A DNA stretch of 9,906 nucleotides from Verrucomicrobiales bacterium (GTDB lineage Bacteria > Verrucomicrobiota > Verrucomicrobiia > Limisphaerales > RI-55). Location: assembly GCA_003484235.1 (NCBI GenBank), contig DNDP01000300.1, positions 1 to 9,906 of the forward strand, read 5' to 3'. A program made the position numbers and the translations under genes. Below, piece after piece: positions 1 to 7,252 of this stretch (position 1 is the stretch's first letter; every line of letters starts with the position of its first letter). The notes under the pieces were generated by a model. The model saw only the letters and a list, made by a program, of their open reading frames with translations, was not told the origin of the DNA and did not search any database.

Positions 1-1
1 G

Positions 2-214
2 ATCTACTTCACCGCGCCGGTACTTGGCATGTTGACGGCCGGTTTCGTCTTTTTCCCTTTGCGCGCCCAAAGGCCGCTCGCGTGTCCAAAGCTGGTTCAT
101 TCGGAGAGCCATCGCTGCATTTTTTGCGGTCACCGGATGAAAGCCGTGTTCCGGACAAAGTCAGCGGAAACGGCCGTGCTGGCGTCACCACCTCAAACCC
201 GCTCGCCCTCATGA
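2..214 (+). CDS. C-terminal fragment of a membrane protein of unknown family
   Basis: The frame is open from the window edge to a TGA at 212-214, so the gene starts upstream and only about 70 residues are visible. They begin with a hydrophobic stretch (IYFTAPVLGMLTAGFVFF) that looks like the end of a last transmembrane helix. A basic, probably cytosolic tail follows, with a CIFCGH motif that could bind a metal. The stop overlaps the next ATG in an ATGA junction, the same arrangement as the next two junctions. That supports this frame over the antisense frame at 9-212. The ATG at 29 could in principle be a start, but the hydrophobic sequence continues upstream of it. I do not recognise the family. 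A UbiA-like or other polytopic protein is possible but not shown. Confidence 0.55.
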   Translation: MYFTAPVLGMLTAGFVFFPLRAQRPLACPKLVHSESHRCIFCGHRMKAVFRTKSAETAVLASPPQTRSPS

Positions 215-468
215 TCGTCGCGGTGCTCTTGTTGCTGGCGATTTACCTTGCCCTCGGAGGTTGCTTCGCCGTGTGGTTCTGCGTCGCCGGTGTCCGCCGC
301 GTCGATCCGCATGCGCAGGCGGGCAGCTGGGGATTTCGCTGCCTGATCTTTCCCGGTGCCACGCTGCTGTGGCCGGTGTTGCTGCAACGCGTCTCAAGCG
401 GCGCGAAGCATCCGCCCGAGGAACGGACCGCTCATCGCCTCACTGCGGGAAAGGGAGTCGGACCATGA
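211..468 (+). CDS. Small two-helix membrane protein (85 aa)
   Basis: This is an 85-residue protein starting at an ATG whose last bases form the upstream TGA (ATGA overlap), so translation is probably coupled. No Shine-Dalgarno sequence is visible. Residues about 2-28 form one strongly hydrophobic helix. Residues about 42-59, after a basic stretch with the pattern RRVDPHAQAGSWGFR, form a second. Both ends would face the cytosol. The RxDPxAxxGSWGFR loop and the following LxxPGxxLLWPxLLxR segment look conserved rather than random. From memory, similar small proteins sit in verrucomicrobial and planctomycetal respiratory-type operons. The C-terminal 25 residues are polar and probably disordered. 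The frame could be extended upstream to 82, but that would overlap the previous gene heavily. The likely role is an accessory subunit of the membrane redox protein encoded downstream; this is inferred from gene order only. Confidence 0.62.
   Translation: MIVAVLLLLAIYLALGGCFAVWFCVAGVRRVDPHAQAGSWGFRCLIFPGATLLWPVLLQRVSSGAKHPPEERTAHRLTAGKGVGP
452..457 (+). promoter_or_regulatory. Ribosome binding site for the 55-aa membrane protein
   Basis: A purine-rich AGGGAG lies 7 bases ahead of the ATG at 465. It is one of only two convincing Shine-Dalgarno sites in the window, and it supports this small gene being real. Confidence 0.5.
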
Positions 469-632
469 TTCTGCCGCTGCGAAGGCGTCATCAAAGGATG
501 TTTCTGGTGCTCGCGGTAGTTCTGCCTCTGCTTTTTGCTTGGGGCATCGCGATGCGCAGGGAACTGCCGGTGATGCCCGACGTTGGACCTGCCACTGCCG
601 GAGTAACCGCGGTGAACGGAGGCCGGCCATGA
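465..632 (+). CDS. Single-pass small membrane protein (55 aa)
   Basis: This is a 55-residue reading frame entered through an ATGA overlap with the 85-aa gene and preceded by an AGGGAG site. The N-terminus is very basic (RRRHQR). A hydrophobic helix at about residues 12-30 follows, then a short polar tail. Positive-inside logic puts the tail in the periplasm. The helix could be an uncleaved anchor; I see no convincing signal peptidase site. It ends in another ATGA overlap with the Rieske fusion gene. The case for it rests on its ribosome site, the overlap at both ends and the membrane segment, because it is too short for family assignment. It may be a small subunit that stabilises the neighbouring heme protein, by analogy with tiny subunits of respiratory complexes. 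That function is inference. Confidence 0.55.
   Translation: MILPLRRRHQRMFLVLAVVLPLLFAWGIAMRRELPVMPDVGPATAGVTAVNGGRP
618..622 (+). promoter_or_regulatory. Ribosome binding site for the Rieske fusion gene
   Basis: GGAGG ends 6 bases before the ATG at 629. It fixes that ATG as the start, even though the frame stays open upstream to 356 through the two small genes. Confidence 0.7.
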
Positions 633-1909
633 GCGTCGACTACGTCGCCGTCCAATGGAACCGGCAGAAGCGCTGGTACGACGCCGTGCTCGCGGGCGCG
701 GTGCTCGTGTTCCTCGCTTTGTTCATAGGTGTGTCCAAGGCGCTGTTTCCGCTGGTGACCGACGAGATCTTGCTGCTCCGCGCCTTCGGGGCCGCGGCGT
801 TCCTGCTGTTGCACGTGATCCTCTGCATCGGCCCGCTCTGCCGGCTGGACCGGCGTTTCCTGCCGCTGCTCTACAACCGGCGCCACGCCGGCGTCGCGTG
901 CTTCCTCCTCGGACTGGTGCATGCCGTTCTGGTGATCGTGACCTATCACGCGGGCGGCGATATCAATCCGTTCGTCAGCATCTTCACCTCCACGCCGCTG
1001 CGGACCTCGCCCGATTCACTGCCGTTTCAGGCGTTCGGATTCGTTGCCTTGTTCATCCTCTTCCTCATGGCGGCGACGAGCCACGACTTCTGGCTGGCAA
1101 ACCTCACCGCGCCCGTCTGGAAAGCGCTGCACATGTCGGTCTACGCCGCCTACGGGTTGCTCGTGTTGCACGTGACGTTTGGGGTGCTGCAGGCCGAGAC
1201 GAACTCGGTGTTCGCAGCCGCCACGGCGATCGGGTTCTTCGTGGTGATTGGATTGCACCTGATGGCGGGGAGCAGGGAACGGGCATTCGACGCTTCAATG
1301 ACGACTCCGGGCGGGACAGCTCCCCGTGTGATTCCATCCCACTCTCCCCGGCCTTCTCCCTCAGAAAGAGGGAGGCCCGCTCCTCCGATGTCCGACTGCC
1401 CAAATGGTTGTCTTTCTCGAGAGGCCGCCGAACAGATCCCCCTCTCCCCGGGGGAGAAGGCCGGGGTGAGGGGAAACGAGGCCTCCGACTGCCATATGTC
1501 TGGCGCTTCTTCAACCGGATCCAAGCGCTTCGTTGACGCCTGTGCCGTGGCGGACATTCCCGAGAACCGCGCGCGCATCGTCTGCGTCGCCGGCGAGCGG
1601 GTCGCGGTCTTCAGGTACGACGGCAAAGTCTCCGCCGTGTCGAACGTCTGCCAGCACCAGAACGGCCCGCTCGGGGAGGGCAAGATCGTATACGGCTGCA
1701 TCACCTGTCCGTGGCACGGCTATCAATACAAACCCGAGGACGGCGCGTCGCCGGCACCCTTCACCGAGAAGGTGCCGACGTTTCGCGTGCGCGTGCGGAA
1801 TGGCCGCGTGCTGGTCGATCCCCGGCCATTGCCGGCGGGAACCCATGTTGAACCGGCGTTGATCAACGACACCGCCTTCATCGACGAACCGCTGGCAGTA
1901 CATGAATGA
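629..1909 (+). CDS. Ferric-reductase-like heme membrane domain fused to a Rieske [2Fe-2S] domain
   Basis: This 426-residue protein probably carries electrons across the inner membrane. Residues 1-215 hold six hydrophobic helices (about 18-40, 46-68, 87-106, 133-150, 167-187, 193-213), as in the ferric reductase/NOX/MsrQ heme domain. Histidines inside or beside helices (H62, H98, H168, H181, H210) are candidate heme b ligands. Basic loops (QWNRQKR, CRLDRR, YNRR) put both termini in the cytosol. Residues about 296-400 are a Rieske domain with all four cluster ligands: C341-x-H343 and C360-x2-H363. Ferric reductases normally carry a flavin/NADPH module here, so the Rieske domain replaces it. The linker (about 235-290) is low-complexity and encoded by a palindromic repeat. 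M290 could be an internal start for a free Rieske ferredoxin. The start is set by GGAGG and the ATGA overlap. The stop overlaps the next gene by 8 bases. Electron donor and acceptor are unknown. Confidence 0.87.
   Translation: MSVDYVAVQWNRQKRWYDAVLAGAVLVFLALFIGVSKALFPLVTDEILLLRAFGAAAFLLLHVILCIGPLCRLDRRFLPLLYNRRHAGVACFLLGLVHAVLVIVTYHAGGDINPFVSIFTSTPLRTSPDSLPFQAFGFVALFILFLMAATSHDFWLANLTAPVWKALHMSVYAAYGLLVLHVTFGVLQAETNSVFAAATAIGFFVVIGLHLMAGSRERAFDASMTTPGGTAPRVIPSHSPRPSPSERGRPAPPMSDCPNGCLSREAAEQIPLSPGEKAGVRGNEASDCHMSGASSTGSKRFVDACAVADIPENRARIVCVAGERVAVFRYDGKVSAVSNVCQHQNGPLGEGKIVYGCITCPWHGYQYKPEDGASPAPFTEKVPTFRVRVRNGRVLVDPRPLPAGTHVEPALINDTAFIDEPLAVHE
1338..1474 (+). repeat. Inverted pair of palindromic repeats inside the Rieske fusion linker
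   Basis: Two arms, 1338-1373 and 1438-1474, are inverted copies of each other. The core CCCCGGCCTTCTCCC at 1346-1360 is perfectly complementary to 1452-1466, and the surrounding C/T-rich bases also match imperfectly. The right arm contains its own small palindrome (TCTCCCC/GGGGAGA). TCCGACTGCC occurs as a direct repeat at 1391-1400 and 1484-1493. The translation (SPRPSPSERG and PLSPGEKAGVRG) is the protein signature of a dispersed palindromic repeat that, from memory, is common between genes in several GC-rich bacterial phyla. Here it lies in frame and introduces no stop. It was probably acquired by insertion. Confidence 0.75.
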
Positions 1910-2669
1910 CGAATTCTACATTGGCTGGGAGAAGCAGGCGCCGCCAACCTTCTCGCGTCGGACCAAGGCGGCGGTCGCCTTGATCGTGCTGCTCGCATCG
2001 GGCGGCTCCCTGCTGCTTGCTTTCAACCAGCGTTTGATCGGCGATGCCGTCTTCGAATGGAACCGGGAACGCGAGTTTGCCGGCGTGTTCCGGGCGAAAC
2101 CGGCTCCTCACCTCGTCACCGAGGCGGACGATGGTTCCACGACAACCCATCTGCTGGTGGCACCGTGGAAATTTGGCCTCGATCGTGACGCTGCCCGTGA
2201 ATTTGACGGCCGGCAGGTCTCGCTGGCGGGCAGGGTCATCCGGCGCAGGGATCAGTCCATGATTGAGGTGCAGCCGCAGTCGTTGAGCGCAATCGGGCCG
2301 AACACAGGGGCGCCCGCGACTGCGGCGTCAGCCACGTCCGCCGGGGCCGGGCGTCGAACCCTGCGGGGCGAGATCGTCGACAGCAAATGCTGGCTCGGCG
2401 TGATGAATCCTGGGAGGCTGGCGACGCACCGTGGCTGTGCCGTGCGCTGTCTCAGCGGCGGCGTCCCGCCGATCCTGCTGGTGCAATACGAAGGAGGCCG
2501 CACCGAACACTATCTGCTGGTGGGCTCCGATGGCAGGGCGTTGAACAGGGAGATCCTCGATTTCGTGGCCGAACCGGTGACGATCACGGGCGAAGTTGCC
2601 AGGCAGGGCGACCTGCTGGTGCTGCGTGCCGAGCCCGGCGACATCGCGCGACTGGAGAGAAAGCACTGA
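1902..2669 (+). CDS. Membrane-anchored two-domain protein with a Cys/His motif, function unknown
   Basis: This 255-residue protein starts 8 bases inside the previous gene, with no Shine-Dalgarno sequence, so it is probably translationally coupled. A short cytosolic N-terminus (NDEFYIGWEKQAPP) leads to one transmembrane helix at about 22-41, leaving the rest periplasmic. Two beta-rich segments follow, about 59-132 and 153-252, split by an Ala/Thr/Gly-rich linker. Both contain a similar strand pattern (FDGRQVSLAGRV and FVAEPVTITGEV, each followed by a basic turn and hydrophobic strand). This suggests duplicated small barrels of OB type. The second has GEIVDSKCWLG, then H176-x2-C179-x3-C183 and SGGVPP, giving C163, H176, C179 and C183 as candidate metal or disulfide residues. 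I recall the DSKC...HRxCAxxC...GGxPP pattern from uncharacterised proteins but cannot name the family. Gene order points to a partner of the Rieske-heme protein. Confidence 0.78.
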   Translation: MNDEFYIGWEKQAPPTFSRRTKAAVALIVLLASGGSLLLAFNQRLIGDAVFEWNREREFAGVFRAKPAPHLVTEADDGSTTTHLLVAPWKFGLDRDAAREFDGRQVSLAGRVIRRRDQSMIEVQPQSLSAIGPNTGAPATAASATSAGAGRRTLRGEIVDSKCWLGVMNPGRLATHRGCAVRCLSGGVPPILLVQYEGGRTEHYLLVGSDGRALNREILDFVAEPVTITGEVARQGDLLVLRAEPGDIARLERKH

Positions 2670-3012
2670 GCATTCTTGCTGCCCGACTCAAGGAGCGCGG
2701 ACGAACCGTCCGCCCTCCGGTGTGGCAGGTCAGACTTCCCAGCCTGTCCCGGCGACCGGAGGAAACCATTGCCAATCCGGAGCGGGGTTCACACATCGAC
2801 GCTTCGGAGACTGAGTTGGCGGCTGGAGATCGTCCGCCTCGACATCTGACGAACGCGCAACGCCGGGTCGCCACGACGCTCGCTGACGCTCGCGGTGACA
2901 GGCAGGAGGCCTGTCCTACGATTCACGCGGACAGGCCGTCCGCGCTCAGGCAACCGAAGTGCCGCGTCCGCCTTCCCGTGTAAGGGTTGCCATTCTTCCA
3001 CGACCACCTTCC
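2670..3012 (+). repeat. 343-bp gene-free gap filled with small hairpin repeats
   Basis: I see no credible gene here; the open frames are extensions or shadows. The gap holds four small stem-loops. GCGGAC/GTCCGC (2697-2713, loop 5) lies 27 bases after the preceding stop. GGCAGG/CCTGTC (2724-2748) contains one G-T pair. GACAGGC/GCCTGTC (2897-2915, loop 5) and CGCGGAC/GTCCGCG (2926-2944, loop 5) lie near the far end. GACGCTCGC is repeated in tandem at 2875-2883 and 2885-2893. The first and last stems share the GCGGAC-N5-GTCCGC core, so they look like members of one family. None is followed by a T tract, so intrinsic termination is not shown. The gap probably separates the upstream operon from the GMC gene, and any promoter for that gene must lie here, but I could not pick one out. 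Confidence 0.6.
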
Positions 3013-4629
<1,617 letters not shown>

Positions 4630-4673
4630 GCGGGGTCGCTGTGAACCGTTCTTCCCATCGACTCATCACGCGC

Positions 4674-5537
4674 ATGAACCCGTCCGTTCTTCCGTCCCGG
4701 CCCGACCACGGCGCGCCCGAGCCGGTGCTGCTGATCCTGGCGGACATCAGCGGTTACACGCGGTTCATGACTTCGAACGCCAAGTCGCTCGCGCACAGCC
4801 AGGTCATCATCACCGAGCTGGTGCAGACGATCATCCAGGTCGTCGAGCTGCCGTTGACCGTCGCCAAGCTCGAGGGCGACGCCGTGTTCCTCTACGGACG
4901 CAAGCGCGACCCCGGCCTGCCCTGGGCGGAAGCGAAACGCCGGATCAGCGAGCGGCTGCCGGTGTTCTTCGATGTGTTTGCAAGGCGGGTGAACGAACTG
5001 CGCGGATCAACGACCTGCACCTGCGGCGCCTGCGCGAACATCGAGCATCTGCGGCTCAAGTTCGTCGTGCACAGCGGCGAGGCGTTGTTCTGCCGGGTGG
5101 CCGGCTTTCTCGAGCTGGCGGGGCCGGACGTGATCCTTGCCCATCGCCTCCTCAAGAACTCGGTGCCGGTCCGGCAATACATCCTGCTGACGGACGCCGC
5201 GTTGGCCGATCTGGAAATGCCGGCGGACCTGCAACACACCATGGGCGTCGAGCACTACGAGGATTTTCCCGCGGTGACCACGCATGTGTACGCCGATGCC
5301 CGGACCCCGGTCCGGTCTCCGGTCCGCAGGGGGGTGGCAGCGGCGATCAAGTGGAACCTGCGGTTGTGGTTCGAGCCGCTGCTGCGATTCCTGTTTCCGG
5401 AGCTGAGCGGCAGATCGAGCGGTGGCGGTGCCCGTGTTTCCGGAGCCGGCTTCGTCATCCTCAGCATTCTGCTGACGCCGATCTACGTTCCGGTCTGCGT
5501 GCTGTTCACCGTGGTGTCTCAGGCGGCGCGCCGGTGA
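4674..5537 (+). CDS. DUF2652 protein: divergent class III cyclase-like domain with C-terminal membrane helix
   Basis: This 287-residue protein lies 44 bases after the GMC gene. Residues 18-215 match the DUF2652 pattern: LILADISGYTRFM, then KLEGDAVFLYG, CTCGAC, RLKFVVHSGEALF and DVILAHRLLKNSV. The fold is that of class III adenylate/guanylate cyclases. The two metal-binding aspartates are present (D24, D69). In the segment matching the cyclase VNxAARL motif the sequence is D152-V-I-L-A-H-R158, so the transition-state asparagine is Ile154 while the arginine remains. It is therefore either a non-cyclising nucleotide binder or has altered chemistry. C115, C117 and C120 could bind a metal. Residues about 262-283 form a hydrophobic helix, so the protein is probably tail-anchored facing the cytosol. 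A GTG at 4641 is an alternative start; the ATG was preferred because it is nearer the domain. Its role is unknown; a regulatory sensor is a guess. Confidence 0.85.
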   Translation: MNPSVLPSRPDHGAPEPVLLILADISGYTRFMTSNAKSLAHSQVIITELVQTIIQVVELPLTVAKLEGDAVFLYGRKRDPGLPWAEAKRRISERLPVFFDVFARRVNELRGSTTCTCGACANIEHLRLKFVVHSGEALFCRVAGFLELAGPDVILAHRLLKNSVPVRQYILLTDAALADLEMPADLQHTMGVEHYEDFPAVTTHVYADARTPVRSPVRRGVAAAIKWNLRLWFEPLLRFLFPELSGRSSGGGARVSGAGFVILSILLTPIYVPVCVLFTVVSQAARR

Positions 5538-5627
5538 TCGGGGAACTCGCGTTGAAAGGTTTCCTCCTCCCGCGCGACTCATGATCACCAGCGACTGCTG
5601 GACTGAATGCGAATCCTGATTCCAAAC

Positions 5628-6542
5628 ATGAAATCGAAAACGTTCTTCCTGGCCTCCCTTCTCCTTTCCACCCCGTTGCTGGCGGATCAGGCCGGTCCAC
5701 CTCACAAGTCCCTCGTCAACCTCAACAAGGATGGCGTGGCGATCGAAGGCTACGACCCGGTCGCCTATTTCACCGATGGCAAACCGGTGAAGGGTGATCC
5801 GAGGCAAAAGGCCTCCCATGACAACGCGGTATACTACTTCGCCAGCGCGGCGAACAAGGCGACCTTCGAAGCCGCCCCGGAGAGATATGCGCCCGCGTAT
5901 GGCGGCTATTGCGGCTACGCGGCCAGCATCAACCGTCTGTCGCCCATCTCCCCCGACTGGTGGCAGATTGAAGACGGCAAGCTCATCCTTCAGCACAACA
6001 AGAAGGCGTTTGACCTCTTCAACAGGGAGCTGAAGGACAATGTCGTGAAGGCCGACGGGAACTGGCCGGGCCTCGTGGAAAAGAACGGCTCGGTCGGCCG
6101 ACCGCTGGTGTATCTCGACAAGCAGGGCGTCGCACTGGGTGGCTATGATCCCGTCACCTACTTCACCGTCGGCGAGCCGGGAGCCGGAGATCCGACGATC
6201 GAGGCGACGTTTGGCGGCGCGAAGTATCATTTCGTCTCCCAGGAGAACCGCGCGACCTTCGAAAAGGATCCCGTGAAATTCGTGCCGGCCTACGGCGGAT
6301 TCTGCGGTTACGCGGCCTCGGTCGGCAAGGTCCGGCCCGCCGATCCGCTGCTGTGGTCCATTGTGGACGGACAGCTGATCGTGCAGCACACCAAAGGTGC
6401 GGTTGGGCTGTGGACCAAGGACGTCGCCGGCAACAAGTCGAAGGCGGACGCCAACTGGCCAAACCTGGTCGCCAAGAAAGCCGGCAAGAAGAAGGTCATC
6501 GATCCCCTCTACCGCATCGCCGGCGTGATTCCCGTCTATTGA
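5628..6542 (+). CDS. Exported protein with two tandem YHS domains
   Basis: This 304-residue protein has a Sec signal peptide (KSK, then FFLASLLLSTPLLA, cleavage near residue 19-20). Two long repeats follow, about 29-150 and 161-283. Each begins with a D/K-x-GVA-x-x-GYDPV-x-YF strand. A YHS segment comes next (YYFAS at 69-73; YHFVS at 200-204), then PAYGGYCGYAAS or PAYGGFCGYAAS with C95 and C226. Each closes with W-x-I-x-DG-x-LI-x-QH-x-K and a NWPxLV ending. Such proteins are usually single-domain, so this is an internal duplication. YHS domains are known as likely metal-binding modules in copper ATPases and monooxygenases. The cysteine found in the canonical Y-H-F-C-S core is absent in both copies, leaving the later Cys as the candidate ligand. 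The ATG at 5628 was preferred over 5607 because it begins the signal peptide. No Shine-Dalgarno is seen. Confidence 0.87.
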   Translation: MKSKTFFLASLLLSTPLLADQAGPPHKSLVNLNKDGVAIEGYDPVAYFTDGKPVKGDPRQKASHDNAVYYFASAANKATFEAAPERYAPAYGGYCGYAASINRLSPISPDWWQIEDGKLILQHNKKAFDLFNRELKDNVVKADGNWPGLVEKNGSVGRPLVYLDKQGVALGGYDPVTYFTVGEPGAGDPTIEATFGGAKYHFVSQENRATFEKDPVKFVPAYGGFCGYAASVGKVRPADPLLWSIVDGQLIVQHTKGAVGLWTKDVAGNKSKADANWPNLVAKKAGKKKVIDPLYRIAGVIPVY

Positions 6543-6578
6543 ACTACCCGCCATACATCCCGCCCCACATCCCCATCC

Positions 6579-6613
6579 ACGCGGGCGGACGAAAGTAGCT
6601 CGTCCGCCCGCGT
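6579..6613 (+). repeat. Perfect 14-bp hairpin between the YHS and GlcG-type genes
   Basis: ACGCGGGCGGACGA (6579-6592) pairs perfectly with 6600-6613 around a 7-base loop, AAGTAGC. It begins 37 bases after the YHS stop. No T tract follows on either strand, so it is not a standard intrinsic terminator, though a stem this strong could still slow polymerase or protect a 3' end. Its GCGGAC...GTCCGC core is shared with stems at 2697-2713 and 2926-2944, which points to a dispersed hairpin family. The rest of the 139-bp gap holds nothing else I can name. Confidence 0.72.
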
Positions 6614-6681
6614 CCTCGACGGGGATGGAAGCAGCTCCGACGCAGTTCTTGAACAGCCAACACCAACCACCGACAACTCAA

Positions 6682-7191
6682 ATGAAACTCCAGCTCGCAC
6701 TTCTCTCAACTCTTCTCGCCACCGGCCTGCTGCATGCCGATCACCACGCCTCACCGCCAGTCTCATCGCGCAGCACCCTCACGCTGGATGGCGCGAAGAA
6801 GGTGCTGGCCGCCGCCGAGGCCTTTGCCAGGGCGAACGGCGCCGGACCATCGATCGCCATCGTGGACGAGGGCGGACACCTGATTGCCTTCACCCGTCCT
6901 GAAGGCGGCTTCGTTGCCGGAGCGAATGTCTCGATCGGCAAGGCGCGGACCGCCGCCATCTTCAAGAAGCCGACGAAGGACTTTGAGGAGATCGTCAACA
7001 AGGGCCGTTTCACGATGACGGCGTTGCCGGACTTCACTCCGCTGCAGGGCGGCGTGCCCATCACCGTCGCCGGACAGGTTGTCGGCGCCATCGGTGTCAG
7101 TGGCGCAAAGAGCGCGCAGCAAGATGAGGAGGTCGCCATGGCCGGCGCCAGGGCGATCGCTGAAACCAAGCTGACCCAGGCCGCTCAGTAG
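6682..7191 (+). CDS. Secreted GlcG/HbpS-family protein (heme-binding type)
   Basis: This 169-residue protein has a Sec signal peptide (KLQLALLSTLLATGLLHA, cleavage near 19-20). Residues about 33-165 are a single GlcG/HbpS domain. It shows LTLDGAKKVLAAAEAFARANG, SIAIVDEGGHLIAFTRPEGG, a GKARTAA helix, LQGGVPI and VVGAIGVSGAKSAQQDEEVAMAGA. Streptomyces HbpS, a member of this family, binds heme and senses redox stress outside the cell. Other members sit in glycolate or diol operons without a known reaction. Heme binding here is therefore a family-based guess. His20-22 and other exposed histidines are visible, but no diagnostic ligand is. The ATG at 6682 was chosen over 6625 because it begins the signal peptide. 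The leader has no Shine-Dalgarno; ACAACTC sits 2 bases before the ATG. Confidence 0.88.
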   Translation: MKLQLALLSTLLATGLLHADHHASPPVSSRSTLTLDGAKKVLAAAEAFARANGAGPSIAIVDEGGHLIAFTRPEGGFVAGANVSIGKARTAAIFKKPTKDFEEIVNKGRFTMTALPDFTPLQGGVPITVAGQVVGAIGVSGAKSAQQDEEVAMAGARAIAETKLTQAAQ

Positions 7192-7204
7192 GCGCCGCCG
7201 CCGC

Positions 7205-7225
7205 AAAGAGAGCCCGCTCCTCCGA
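7205..7225 (+). repeat. Second copy of a short dispersed repeat
   Basis: GCCCGCTCCTCCGA at 7212-7225 is identical to 1375-1388, which abuts the left palindromic arm inside the Rieske linker. Upstream of both is AAAGAG, with a 3-base spacing difference. A 14-base match in a 10 kb GC-rich window is suggestive of a common repeat element but not proof. Confidence 0.45.
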
Positions 7226-7252
7226 CAACCGATCAGCTCACAAAACAACATC

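Noticed and set aside
1391..1493. TCCGACTGCC direct repeats as a target-site duplication
   Set aside because: They do not flank both inverted arms; the first copy lies between the arms. No transposase gene is present.
655..1536. 293-codon plus-strand frame inside the Rieske fusion gene
   Set aside because: It is an Arg-rich shadow of the heme-domain frame, without helices or motifs.
2959..3012. GTG at 2959 as start of the GMC protein
   Set aside because: It adds 18 residues (Pro/Arg-rich, no signal peptide) before MHDHYDFIIIGSG, the usual start of such enzymes.
4641..4673. GTG at 4641 as start of the DUF2652 protein
   Set aside because: Possible, but no ribosome site supports it and the 11 extra residues look unstructured. 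The ATG at 4674 is nearer the domain.
5551..5601. TTGAAA as a -35 box and the CCAGC/GCTGG stem before the YHS gene
   Set aside because: No -10 box at a suitable distance, and the stem is only 5 bp. Not enough to call a promoter or operator.
5581..5619. 12-codon mini-frame MITSDCWTECES before the YHS gene
   Set aside because: No ribosome site and too short to test. A leader peptide cannot be supported.
5007..6554. 515-codon open frame on the minus strand
   Set aside because: It lies opposite the DUF2652 gene end, the gap and the YHS gene, all of which have recognisable domains on the plus strand. Its translation shows no motif I know. Long antisense frames are common at this GC content.
6579..6613. 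The 14-bp hairpin as an intrinsic terminator
   Set aside because: No T tract on either side, and similar cores occur elsewhere in the window. Recorded as a repeat instead.
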